Assembly: GCA_023417935.1 (NCBI GenBank)
Contig: JAEZDY010000001.1
Span: 155,396 to 219,395, forward strand
Reading direction: 5' to 3'
Length of the DNA: 64,000 nt
Source of the DNA: Bacteroidota bacterium
GTDB lineage: Bacteria; Bacteroidota; Bacteroidia; Bacteroidales; Lentimicrobiaceae
Below are positions 37,616 to 46,174 of this stretch, piece by piece. The notes beneath the pieces were generated by a model, which was given only the letters and a program-made list of their open reading frames with translations, made no database searches and was not told where the DNA came from. Position numbers and translations under genes: made by a program. Position 1 is the stretch's first letter. Each line of letters begins with the position of its first letter.

Positions 37616-38275
37616 TTAAAAGTATATTTCCGAAATTATATTATCAAAGGGTATGCCTTTTTCAATGAGTATGTCCCTGGCATCAACCACCATCTCGGCA
37701 CTGCCGCAAAGATAATACTTTTCATCCAAAGGCAGGTTGGAATGCTCACTTAAGTACTTGGTTATGCGTCCATGGTATATGTCATCACCAATTTCACGCG
37801 AAGAACAGCGTATGTAATTCTCCTTAAGTTCAGGCTCAAAAAGTTGATGAAAGTAGAAGCTTTTGAGATCCTTGCCTCCGTGAATAATTTTCTTGTTTTT
37901 AAACAAACCGGTACGAAACATTGAGGCAAAAGGTGCTATTCCGGTGCCCGATGCTATCCACCATGCTTTGTCTTCATCACCTGTGAATGAACCAAAAGGC
38001 TCGCTTACCCACAAATTATCGGCAGTGTTTAATTGTGCCATCCAGGGTGTAAGTTTTCCATCAGGATTTATGTTGTACAGTATATCAACTTCTTCATCCA
38101 GCTCCCCACTGGCGATAGAGTATAAACGGGCTTCGTCATTTTCATGTCCTGCCAGCCCAACTACCTGTCCTGCAGTAAAATCCCATGGTCTGATGAATGA
38201 AAGTACGAATACTCCCGGTGATATTTCAACTTGTCTGATAACCTTTACTTTTGAAAGCTTGAGTTTTGTTTTCAT
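37616..38275 (-). CDS. ferredoxin/flavodoxin-NADP+ reductase-like flavoprotein
   Basis: 219 aa. The FAD-binding signature ARLYSIAS, the nucleotide-binding IASGTGIAPFASM, and the C-terminal YYLCGSAEMVVDARDIL place it in the FNR superfamily. It is shorter than the typical 250-aa Fpr. First gene of the operon with rlmN and the MATE pump. It could supply reducing power to the radical-SAM enzyme RlmN, which needs a flavodoxin or ferredoxin donor; that link is inferred only from the 5-bp spacing. Confidence 0.85.
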   Translation of the reverse strand: MKTKLKLSKVKVIRQVEISPGVFVLSFIRPWDFTAGQVVGLAGHENDEARLYSIASGELDEEVDILYNINPDGKLTPWMAQLNTADNLWVSEPFGSFTGDEDKAWWIASGTGIAPFASMFRTGLFKNKKIIHGGKDLKSFYFHQLFEPELKENYIRCSSREIGDDIYHGRITKYLSEHSNLPLDEKYYLCGSAEMVVDARDILIEKGIPFDNIISEIYF

Positions 38276-38302
38276 TAATTATATAGATAACTTCTTGTTG
38301 CA

Positions 38303-38310
38303 TATTTTTG
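38303..38310 (+). promoter_or_regulatory. -7 element TATTTTTG before the dikinase-like gene
   Basis: Exact TAnnTTTG on the plus strand, giving a leader of about 65 bases before the ATG at 38383. It probably drives the dikinase-like/GAPDH pair. Confidence 0.45.
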
Positions 38311-38382
38311 GAATTTCTGATAAACATTGTAATTGGGTATTTGTTTGGCAGATAAGTCGCAAGTAATTACTAATTTCGCTGA

Positions 38383-41300
38383 ATGGAACCTCGAAAAACA
38401 CTACTGTCAGACGCGCTAGCTGCTAATCTCGAAGCCACCCGTACCGACAATATCATCATACCTGACCGTCATCTCATGTTTACAGAGGTGTCAAAGTCGT
38501 ATTATTCTATACATACCCGTGCAATCGATTGCATTAAAGAATTCAACCACCCTTACTCAAACAGTGGTTATATCATAGGTCAGTTAAGAAGCATCAGTCT
38601 TGGCGACTTCTGGTTTTATGAAAAGCAGGATGATCCAATAGTGCTTGAAACGATTATAGAGCTCTTTGAAGGTCTGGCCGACAGACCTTTAACAGATACA
38701 CAGGGTGAAGATGTAGTTCATACTTTACTTGAATTCTTTGAAAAACTACTGGCTTCAGACCGGCGCAATGATGAATTGCTGGAAAAGATACTGTCACTGA
38801 TCAATGTATATCTTCAGAAAAAACCGAATGCAGTAATACATAACTCCGGTTTCCTGATTAAGCTTTTTGCTTCCTCAAAATGGTCAGAGCCTATCAATAA
38901 CCAGGCGCTTTTTCTGGCAAAAGCAGTGCTAATTTCAACAGCCCATTACTGGCGTGATACCACTAATGTGGAGAAGTGGCTTTCAGAGAGAAGTAAGCTT
39001 TTTTCTTCGCAGAGCAGAGAGAAATTTGCCTCCATTGGCCAAAAGTATTACCAGCACCTTGAGCAATTGACCATGGAGGCAGGCAACTGGCCGCAACTAC
39101 AGGTAATCCCTGCTTTTAGTGATATATCTTTCCATATTCGTCAGCTACATCATTCCTTTAGCAGATTCCATGAAAAATTTTATTACCTCCTCTACCTGCT
39201 ACATCTTGAGGGTATGCAGAATCAAAAGGAGGTGCTTATGCGCGACTTTAACGCCTTGCTGCGTAATATCAAGAATGAACTTACAAGCGATGAGATATTC
39301 GGCTTCCTTGATAACATCTTTAAACTGTTCAATGATCTTAATGTAACAAATTCAGGAACAGTACTTGATAGTATACTAACCTTAGGAAAAGAGATATTCA
39401 GGACTGAGAACCAGAATCACATATTGCATTTTGAAAAGTTGCTGATCAGGCATGGCTTTATTGGACCTGGTATTGTATATATCAGCAATGACTGGCAGCT
39501 AAAAGTAAACGAATACCATATAAAGAATATCAGAGTGTGGATGGAGCTTATTGAATATTCGCCCACTGCATTCAGGGATCTGCTCTCGGCCCTTATCATA
39601 CATCTGCGTCTGGGAGGTGTATTTGTATCTGATACTGACTTATTTCAGCGTGATGTTACTTCCTTGCTTAACTCTGACATCAACCCGATATTCAAGCAAA
39701 TAAAGCAACTGGCCAGGTTATTTCCGGTATATTTCAATGAAATTGGTGCTGAAGGCGAGCTTCGCGAAGTTACTACTGCAATGGATGAATTGTCGCACCG
39801 TAATGATAAGTTGATTCACTTTCTGCGTAAGCAAGTGCATACTGAAAGCAACAATACCCATATTGACCTTACCTACAAAATTATACACTACTGGTATGAT
39901 GGTAATACCACACAACTTTTTAAATTGCTTCCGGAGGATGTAAAGACATCAATGTCGGCCGACTCCCGATGGTTCAAACCCATAAATGAATTACTTCAGG
40001 CACTTTGTGTTGATCACAATTACATGCCTGATGCACTTATGGAATTACCTTCTGAGCGAATTAAAAAGGAGATCAATGCTTTGCCACATGATAACCCTAC
40101 TGATAAGCAAAGGCTGTATTACATTTTCAGGCTGCTGGAGCTATTGAAAGAAAAGTACTCCTTCAATACAGTGAATCTTGGAATACTCATGCGTAAGTTC
40201 AACTTCTTCAATGCTACTGAAATAGACCTACTGCTGAGTATGCTGGAGAGGGGGAATACTGACCGGGCACTCAGGCAGGTGTATATCTTCATGCGGAAGC
40301 TGAATATGGTGATCATGGATCCGGGGAAAACTGAAGGATGGGAAGATATTTACCATAAACGACATATTGCCATTGGCATACCCAGTATGTACGGGAAATA
40401 CCGTGAGCCAAAGTTTGAAGCCCTGGGTTTAGCTTTCAGGCTTGAAAAGGTAGCTGCTCATTTGATGGAACAGTTGATCAATTCTATCAATCTTGATTAT
40501 ATTACTGCTAAGACCTTGCGAAGAATACATGTTGTATTTGAGTTATTCCGTCAGGGTCTTGAACTTGATGGTATAAGTGACCAGGGGTTTAACTCAAACC
40601 TCAAGATGTTCAGATATAGCCTTAACTCGGCAAGTTTTTCTGTAGGGCAGTATATCAATATCCTGCAGTTCATGCTTGCCAGTGTGCGTGAAATTGTGAG
40701 TAAGTATTTCCTCAGGGTATACGACAGGCAACTCAAAGTGGTGATACCACAACTATACCCACAGGAAGTTAAAAATGATGGTGCTTCGGGCAAGCAATTC
40801 CTGATGCGAAAGTCAGAGCAATTCTACCGTGAAATGCTATCATCAGCATTTCTTGTGCAGTCGCTCGATAATTTCCTCGTTCGCATCCTTGGTACATTCA
40901 GGCAAATGGTTGACAGCTATCCTGAAGAAACACTCAACAGTATCATGTCATACAATACTGACCTGGTAGTGTCACCTCTATACAGGGAAACCCCTGAAAT
41001 GGATAACCAGATATTCCTCGGTTCAAAGGCTTACTTCCTGAAAAAGCTCCTTTTATTAGGTTTCCCCATTCCTCCGGGATTTGTATTTACTACAGAAGTA
41101 TTCAGACGGCGCGACGCAATTCTTCAAAACCCTTTCATGGAAAAGGAATTTGAACAGATGATTCGTCGCCATATAAGCAGTCTTGAAAAAATAACAGGAC
41201 AACAATTCGGGAATCCAAACAACCCTCTGTTATTGTCAGTCAGGTCAGGTACGGCTATTTCAATGCCCGGGGCTATGAATACCTACCTGAATGTTGGACT

Positions 41301-42480
41301 GAATGACCAGATAGTTGAAACATTAAGTAAGCAGCATAACTTTGGATGGACATCGTGGGATTGCTACAGGCGTTTCCTTCAAAGCTGGGGAATGGCATTT
41401 GGCGTTGCACGTGATGAGTTTGACCAAATTATGATTGACTTTAAAATCAAATACAAAGTAAATCAGAAGGTTGACTTCACACCTGTACAAATGCGCGAAA
41501 TGGCATTTGCCTACAAGAGTGTGCTACTAAAGTATAATATTCATTTCAAGGAAGAACCTTATGACCAACTCAAACAGGTTATCTTTAATGTGTTTGAGTC
41601 GTGGTATAGTGAAAGGGCTGAGGTTTACCGTGATTACCTGCAAATTGCTGACCAGTGGGGTACAGCTGTAATTGTGCAGAAAATGGTACTTGGCAATCTG
41701 CATCACACATCGGGTACAGGCGTGCTCTTTACTCATGCCCCTGATGTTGAAAAACCGGGTATACATATCTATGGCGACTTTACACTCTGCAGCCAGGGAG
41801 AGGACATTGTAGCAGGTTTGGTTAATCCTATGCCAGTTACTGAGCGTCAGCGTAAAAAGTTGTTTACTGACAGTAAGGCTTTCTCATTGCAGGTGGCTTT
41901 CCCCGGTATATATAAAAAGCTCCAGGAAATGACAGAATCCCTGACTGAAGAGCATGGTTTCAGCCATCAGGAGATAGAATTTACCTTCGAAAGTGAGAAT
42001 CCTGAAGACCTCTACATTCTTCAAACACGTGACCAGGATATTCGAAAACCTGACCTTAGCTATGTTTTTGATGTCAAATCATCTGAACTGCAGTTATTAG
42101 GCAGGGGAATAGGCTTAGGCCAGGGTGTTTTGAACGGAATATTAGCATTTGATATGGATGATCTTAAAGCCTTCAAGGACTTGCCTGACAACAAAATACT
42201 TGTACGTCCGGACACAGTGCCTGATGATATTGGGATGATATTTGAATGCCACGGCCTGATTACCGCAAGGGGAGGAGCTACCTCACACGCTGCGGTAACA
42301 GCAGTGCGACTTGAAAAAACATGTGTAGTAAACTGCACTCAACTCATCGTAAATGAGAAAGAGAAAACCTGTACCATCAATGGTAAGGAGTTAAAGCGTG
42401 GTGATAAGATAGCCATTGATGGAAATCTGGGAAACATCTACCTTGGTAATTACAGGGTGAAGCTTGCAGAAATTGCTTAA
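38383..42480 (+). CDS. PPDK-like protein: ATP-grasp and phosphohistidine domains, no PEP barrel
   Basis: 1365 aa, cytoplasmic. Residues about 1-870 are helix-rich and match no family I know. From about 880 the chain follows the PPDK nucleotide-binding (ATP-grasp) domain: SKAYFLKKLLLLGFPIPPGF, LLLSVRSGTAISMPGAMNTY, YRRFLQSWG, SGTGVLFTHAP, GEDIVAGL and YILQTRD. Next is the swivelling domain with GGATSHAAV (His1302), then GDKIAIDGNLGNIYLG, where the protein ends. The TIM barrel that binds PEP/pyruvate in PPDK and PEP synthase is absent. It should therefore phosphorylate its own His from ATP and pass the phosphate to an unknown acceptor. The GAPDH gene follows after 36 bp. Confidence 0.85.
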   Translation: MEPRKTLLSDALAANLEATRTDNIIIPDRHLMFTEVSKSYYSIHTRAIDCIKEFNHPYSNSGYIIGQLRSISLGDFWFYEKQDDPIVLETIIELFEGLADRPLTDTQGEDVVHTLLEFFEKLLASDRRNDELLEKILSLINVYLQKKPNAVIHNSGFLIKLFASSKWSEPINNQALFLAKAVLISTAHYWRDTTNVEKWLSERSKLFSSQSREKFASIGQKYYQHLEQLTMEAGNWPQLQVIPAFSDISFHIRQLHHSFSRFHEKFYYLLYLLHLEGMQNQKEVLMRDFNALLRNIKNELTSDEIFGFLDNIFKLFNDLNVTNSGTVLDSILTLGKEIFRTENQNHILHFEKLLIRHGFIGPGIVYISNDWQLKVNEYHIKNIRVWMELIEYSPTAFRDLLSALIIHLRLGGVFVSDTDLFQRDVTSLLNSDINPIFKQIKQLARLFPVYFNEIGAEGELREVTTAMDELSHRNDKLIHFLRKQVHTESNNTHIDLTYKIIHYWYDGNTTQLFKLLPEDVKTSMSADSRWFKPINELLQALCVDHNYMPDALMELPSERIKKEINALPHDNPTDKQRLYYIFRLLELLKEKYSFNTVNLGILMRKFNFFNATEIDLLLSMLERGNTDRALRQVYIFMRKLNMVIMDPGKTEGWEDIYHKRHIAIGIPSMYGKYREPKFEALGLAFRLEKVAAHLMEQLINSINLDYITAKTLRRIHVVFELFRQGLELDGISDQGFNSNLKMFRYSLNSASFSVGQYINILQFMLASVREIVSKYFLRVYDRQLKVVIPQLYPQEVKNDGASGKQFLMRKSEQFYREMLSSAFLVQSLDNFLVRILGTFRQMVDSYPEETLNSIMSYNTDLVVSPLYRETPEMDNQIFLGSKAYFLKKLLLLGFPIPPGFVFTTEVFRRRDAILQNPFMEKEFEQMIRRHISSLEKITGQQFGNPNNPLLLSVRSGTAISMPGAMNTYLNVGLNDQIVETLSKQHNFGWTSWDCYRRFLQSWGMAFGVARDEFDQIMIDFKIKYKVNQKVDFTPVQMREMAFAYKSVLLKYNIHFKEEPYDQLKQVIFNVFESWYSERAEVYRDYLQIADQWGTAVIVQKMVLGNLHHTSGTGVLFTHAPDVEKPGIHIYGDFTLCSQGEDIVAGLVNPMPVTERQRKKLFTDSKAFSLQVAFPGIYKKLQEMTESLTEEHGFSHQEIEFTFESENPEDLYILQTRDQDIRKPDLSYVFDVKSSELQLLGRGIGLGQGVLNGILAFDMDDLKAFKDLPDNKILVRPDTVPDDIGMIFECHGLITARGGATSHAAVTAVRLEKTCVVNCTQLIVNEKEKTCTINGKELKRGDKIAIDGNLGNIYLGNYRVKLAEIA

Positions 42481-42516
42481 ATTTATTGATTAATAACTAA
42501 TAACGACTGATACACA

Positions 42517-43764
42517 ATGGAACGATTGCATGGTAAAAACCTGTTAGGCATAAACGGTGCCGGTAGAATTGGTAAACTGACTATATGGAACCATCTGCTC
42601 AACAAGCATTTTGGTGGTTTAGTAGTTAATGTTGGCAGAGGCGTTGGAAAGAACCTCGATGCACTGATACATAATATTACCAACGATTCAACATACGGTT
42701 CACTTACTAAATTCCTTTATGGGAACTCAGGAACAAAGTGTGAAATAAAGGTGATTGATAGCAGCCAGAACCTGGTTGAGATCAACGGTATGCCGGTAAT
42801 GTTTTTAATGAACAATCGTAATCCACGGGATATCAATTGGTCAGAACACCAGGTGCGGCTTGTAGTTGATTGTACCGGTGCATTTCTTGACCCTACAGTA
42901 CCTGCAGAGAATTCAAAAGGCAGTTTACGTGGTCACCTTGAAGCAGGTGCCGATAAAGTAATTGCCAGTGCTCCATTTAAAATTAAGGATTCAACCCAAA
43001 AAATGCCGGTTGATTCTACCATTATGGTACATGGCATTAACCACCTTGATTTCGATGCACGCAAACATCATATCATCTCAGCCGCAAGTTGCACTACTAC
43101 CGGACTGTCGCACATGATGATGCCGCTGCTCGAAAGGCCTGAAACATCCAATATTCTCACTGCAAGCATGTCAACCATACATGCTTCAACAAGTACCCAG
43201 AGTATTCTTGATGCAGTGCCATCAGCAGGTACTTCCGACCTAAGGAAAAGCAGGTCAGTATTTAACAATATCATAATTACATCAACCGGTGCCGCTAAAG
43301 CCCTTGAGAAGATAATTCCTGAAGTGCAGAAAATAGGCTTTATGGCTGATTCAGTACGAATACCTATTAATACTGCCAGCCTTATTATTTTGAACGTCAC
43401 TTTCCAATCGCCTCTCAATGATATAGGCGAACCAGTAATAACCGCCGATTACCTTAATCAGATATATAAAGAAACTGCTGAAGGTCCCGGAGCTGGTTTG
43501 TTAGAGTTTAGCCTTGAGCAAAACGTATCAGCCGACATCATTGGTAGAAGAGCTGCAGTTGTAATTGAGGGAGTTGAAACGCATACGCGCACCGGCTTTA
43601 TGGCCATTAACCCTAACTTGCTGCAAAACTTCGGAATCCAGCTAACCCAGGACATCATGATACCTGTTTGCCACGCCAAGATTTTTGGCTGGTACGATAA
43701 TGAATTTGGAAGTTACGTTTATACTCTTGGGAAACTAACGGAGTATATTGATAAGAAGATGTAG
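42517..43764 (+). CDS. glyceraldehyde-3-phosphate dehydrogenase, divergent long form
   Basis: 415 aa, against about 335 for common GapA. N-terminal dinucleotide fold LLGINGAGRIGK. The catalytic Cys192 is in SAASCTTTGLSH (usually SNASCTTNCLAP), the catalytic His is in STIHASTSTQ, the phosphate-site Arg is in SVRIPINT, and WYDNEFGSY near the C-terminus is normal. The loop after the second strand reads VVNVGRGVGK where NAD-specific enzymes have an Asp (INDL), so the cofactor may be NADP+ or mixed. Co-directional with the dikinase-like gene 36 bp upstream. A hairpin terminator lies 117 bp downstream. Confidence 0.9.
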   Translation: MERLHGKNLLGINGAGRIGKLTIWNHLLNKHFGGLVVNVGRGVGKNLDALIHNITNDSTYGSLTKFLYGNSGTKCEIKVIDSSQNLVEINGMPVMFLMNNRNPRDINWSEHQVRLVVDCTGAFLDPTVPAENSKGSLRGHLEAGADKVIASAPFKIKDSTQKMPVDSTIMVHGINHLDFDARKHHIISAASCTTTGLSHMMMPLLERPETSNILTASMSTIHASTSTQSILDAVPSAGTSDLRKSRSVFNNIIITSTGAAKALEKIIPEVQKIGFMADSVRIPINTASLIILNVTFQSPLNDIGEPVITADYLNQIYKETAEGPGAGLLEFSLEQNVSADIIGRRAAVVIEGVETHTRTGFMAINPNLLQNFGIQLTQDIMIPVCHAKIFGWYDNEFGSYVYTLGKLTEYIDKKM

Positions 43765-43840
43765 GGTTTAGGGGTGTAGGTTAGTTGGTTAGTGGTTAGG
43801 GTTGTAGTGGTTAGTGGTTAGGGTCAGTGGTTAGGGAGTA
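43762..43840. repeat. heptamer-type repeat block A (GGTTAGT)
   Basis: Degenerate tandem copies of the 7-mer GGTTAGT and GGTTAGG starting at the stop codon of the GAPDH gene. Its start, GGGTTTAG, is the reverse complement of part of the CTAAACCCC end of block B (44226-44269). Confidence 0.8.
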
Positions 43841-43880
43841 GACAAATTTAAACAAATATTAGAAAAGCACATATGGATTG

Positions 43881-43912
43881 AAAGAGTTGCTAAACCAGCA
43901 ACTCTTTTTTTA
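43881..43912 (+). terminator. terminator after GAPDH gene
   Basis: AAAGAGTTGCT, 5-base loop, AGCAACTCTTT, then a T run. The remainder of the gap to 44269 holds no supported gene. Confidence 0.9.
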
Positions 43913-44225
43913 TGGTGAAATTCAGATTTTCAGGTGTTAATAATGGACATCATAAGGGGCAATTTCCCTGAATTGTAAATTAAATATTTCAGTTTCATTT
44001 TAGATTCATTTCATTCAACCTTGTTACAACCTTATTGCAACCTTGTACTAACATTATATAACCTATATACATTATACATTGTATAAACAAGCTTTCTACA
44101 TGGTTCAAATTTTGTTGAATTGAATGGAAATAAAACCTTTCGAGGAACATTAAACCATAGAAAATTAAAAATGGATGGAGTATCATACCCCATCCTTATT
44201 GCCAGATCAAGCTCCGGTTCAACAT

Positions 44226-44269
44226 CCTAAATCCTAAAGGCCAAACGCCAAACGCTAAACGCTAAACCC
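44226..44269. repeat. heptamer-type repeat block B (CTAAACG/CCAAACG)
   Basis: Seven-base units CCAAACG, CCAAACG, CTAAACG, CTAAACC preceded by related CCTAAAT/CCTAAAG units, directly adjoining the stop codon of the DUF5020 gene. Confidence 0.8.
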
Positions 44270-44971
44270 CTATTCAATATTCCATTTAATTCCAAGAGTT
44301 GGGTTTACCTGAAAGCCTTGAACACCGGCGAAGTTATTACTTAACTCCAGTTCAGTGCCTGCTGAGAAGTGACGGGTGAAGTTATACCATAGCTGAGGCT
44401 CAGCCATGAAGATATACTTTGTTTCGGTTTGAAGGTTGTTGTTCATGAAGATGTTGTCCTCGCGCCAGAAGTCGGCAAAGCCTGAAAATGTTATCTTGTT
44501 TTTCAGCATGTTCAGATACCACACCCCCGTAAGTTGGAAAGAAGCACTATGTTTATCGCGGATGTTCTTATAAAGTAGCATTAAGGTTAAACCTTTACTG
44601 AAGGTGGAATCATTATAATTGTATTCAATCCCTGCCAGCCAGGCATCATCAAACTGAACTACACCACTTGCAATATCCTGCTTCCATTGCATAAAACCGC
44701 CATTATATTCAAAGTGTGCAGCAAAAGGGGCCTTCCAGAAAGTAAGACTTCTTGATACTTCCCAATAAGCAGAGCTGACGCCTTTAACATCACCGGCATT
44801 ATAGTCCATATCAACAAACAGGAATGTGTTGCCGTATTTATCATTATTAAAGTATTCGAAAGTGGAGGTAAGATACTTGCGGTCTTGCCCAAAGTCATAG
44901 TGCAATTGCAGGTTTTGCGACTGAACATAGACTGAAGCCATTACAAAGGCAGATAGAATGAATAGTTTCAA
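44270..44971 (-). CDS. DUF5020-family outer-membrane barrel protein
   Basis: 233 aa. Signal peptide ends at YVQSQ. The mature chain is made of alternating-hydrophobicity strands (LQLHYDFGQDRKYLTSTFEYF, NTFLFVDMDYN, AWLAGIEYNYN, LWYNFTRHFSAGTELELSNNF) and ends LGIKWNIE. This is the DUF5020/Tsx-like small-barrel pattern. It could be a nucleoside-type or small-solute channel; specificity is unknown. Confidence 0.85.
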   Translation of the reverse strand: MKLFILSAFVMASVYVQSQNLQLHYDFGQDRKYLTSTFEYFNNDKYGNTFLFVDMDYNAGDVKGVSSAYWEVSRSLTFWKAPFAAHFEYNGGFMQWKQDIASGVVQFDDAWLAGIEYNYNDSTFSKGLTLMLLYKNIRDKHSASFQLTGVWYLNMLKNKITFSGFADFWREDNIFMNNNLQTETKYIFMAEPQLWYNFTRHFSAGTELELSNNFAGVQGFQVNPTLGIKWNIE

Positions 44972-45006
44972 ATAATAGTGTTATAAGTAGATAGGAAATT
45001 GAGCGG

Positions 45007-45014
45007 CAAAAGTA
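45007..45014 (-). promoter_or_regulatory. -7 element TACTTTTG before DUF5020 gene
   Basis: Exact TAnnTTTG on the minus strand, leader of about 29 bases to the ATG at 44971. Confidence 0.45.
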
Positions 45015-45045
45015 ATATAATTTAGCGTTTGCTAATTATTACCTT

Positions 45046-45525
45046 CTAGTCTATTAGTAACTTCAGCTCTTCACCATAATCATGCTGAAGGTCCTCGTGG
45101 AGGGTTGTAATTGCTTTACCTGCATTAAGAATGCATCTTGTCCATAATGTTTGCAAAGCTTTTATACGATCTACCGGAAGGTTCTTTTGTTTGATGATAT
45201 TACAAAAGTGCAGGAGCAATTGTACTTCCGTTTCTTTCTTGCCCGAAAATTTGATTGCCTTTCTTGTATTGCGTAAAACCTTGCGTATCAACTTAAGCGA
45301 ATTCCGTACATTATACCTGTTCACAGGCTCAAGGGCGTTTTCTATTTCAAGTTTGATGGTTTTGATATACTCAAGTTCGTCCTTTGAATCAAAGAGCAGA
45401 TAGGTAACAAGCTCTTTATTCTCTTTGCGGTATTTAATGAGGCTTGTGATAACAGCGGTAAGTTCCTTGCCGGATAACCGTGATAGTTCATCCTTAATAA
45501 TTTTCAGTGAAGCCGCATTCTCCAT
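45046..45525 (-). CDS. hypothetical helical protein
   Basis: 159 aa, no signal. Predominantly helical, Lys/Leu-rich (LIKYRKENKELVTYLLFDSKDE, LKLIRKVLRNTRKAIKFSGK, TLWTRCILNAGKAITTLHED). No family recognised. It is the middle gene of a minus-strand group but has no close spacing to either neighbour. Confidence 0.7.
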   Translation of the reverse strand: MENAASLKIIKDELSRLSGKELTAVITSLIKYRKENKELVTYLLFDSKDELEYIKTIKLEIENALEPVNRYNVRNSLKLIRKVLRNTRKAIKFSGKKETEVQLLLHFCNIIKQKNLPVDRIKALQTLWTRCILNAGKAITTLHEDLQHDYGEELKLLID

Positions 45526-45643
45526 TGATCTTATCTTTATTCCTTCCGGGGGTTGCGTTAAAAATATTAGGTCGTATTCTTAATTAGCACTTATTTAATA
45601 GCTTGTATTCTTATTGCGCTGAATAACTGTTGAATGTTACATC

Positions 45644-45889
45644 CTACTTCCGTAGAGGTGTTAGCAAATATTCCAGTCCGTTAAGCTTAATCTCATATAG
45701 GGTTTGAAGCCACTCGCCAAGTTTACCTTCAGGGAAGCCCTTTCTGTTAAACCATTCAAGGTATGAAACAGGCAGATCGCATAATAGCCACCCTTTGTGC
45801 TTGCCAAAAGGCATTCGGGTTTGCACTAGTTTTAAGAGATAGTCGCCTTGCGGAATAAAGTTGTCGCCCGGGTTGATGTTGTCGTTCAT
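45644..45889 (-). CDS. DUF3820 family protein
   Basis: 81 aa from the Met at 45889. The core MPFGKHKGWLLCDLPVSYLE and WFNRKGFPEGKLGEWL is the DUF3820 signature, a small domain also found fused to exonucleases. The frame could reach 45955, but a perfect -7 element at 45916-45909 lies inside that extension, so the shorter start is chosen. Function unknown. Confidence 0.85.
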   Translation of the reverse strand: MNDNINPGDNFIPQGDYLLKLVQTRMPFGKHKGWLLCDLPVSYLEWFNRKGFPEGKLGEWLQTLYEIKLNGLEYLLTPLRK

Positions 45890-45908
45890 GCCTTCCTGAA
45901 TATTTAAG

Positions 45909-45916
45909 CAAATATA
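45909..45916 (-). promoter_or_regulatory. -7 element TATATTTG before DUF3820 gene
   Basis: Exact TAnnTTTG on the minus strand, 20 bases upstream of the chosen ATG. It decides between the two possible starts. Confidence 0.5.
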
Positions 45917-46031
45917 ATGATTTGGTTTAAGGAATACCACCTCAGTAAAGTTCATTATTGGTTATGCGATTCATGGCTGTTGCAATGGTAATACAGGAAC
46001 CGGTTAGCAGGCTAGGGCGGTGCTAAAATAA

Positions 46032-46066
46032 AACAACAAAGGCTGCTCCTGGCAGCCTTTGTTGTT
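46032..46066 (-). terminator. terminator after the 294-aa lipoprotein gene
   Basis: Perfect 15-bp arms (AACAACAAAGGCTGC and complement) with a 5-base loop; on the minus strand followed by TTATTTTAG. Confidence 0.85.
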
Positions 46067-46174
46067 GATTATAAGTGAATACATTAAGAAACGATACTCA
46101 CAGTGTGAACCATTAGTAGGTATTGCGAATTGCTTTACTCTAATTGAACAGTCAGTGAATAACGTTAATTAACT

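Noticed and set aside
38371..38378. TAATTTCG as the promoter of the dikinase-like gene
   Set aside because: Only 4 bases before the ATG, so it would give no leader; the exact match at 38303 is preferred.
43762..43840. Telomere-like GGTTAG repeats
   Set aside because: Short, degenerate, internal to the chromosome and one of five heptamer blocks of differing unit.
43995..44186. 63-codon frame between GAPDH and DUF5020 genes
   Set aside because: Composition is that of AT-rich intergenic DNA, with no neighbour logic and no family.
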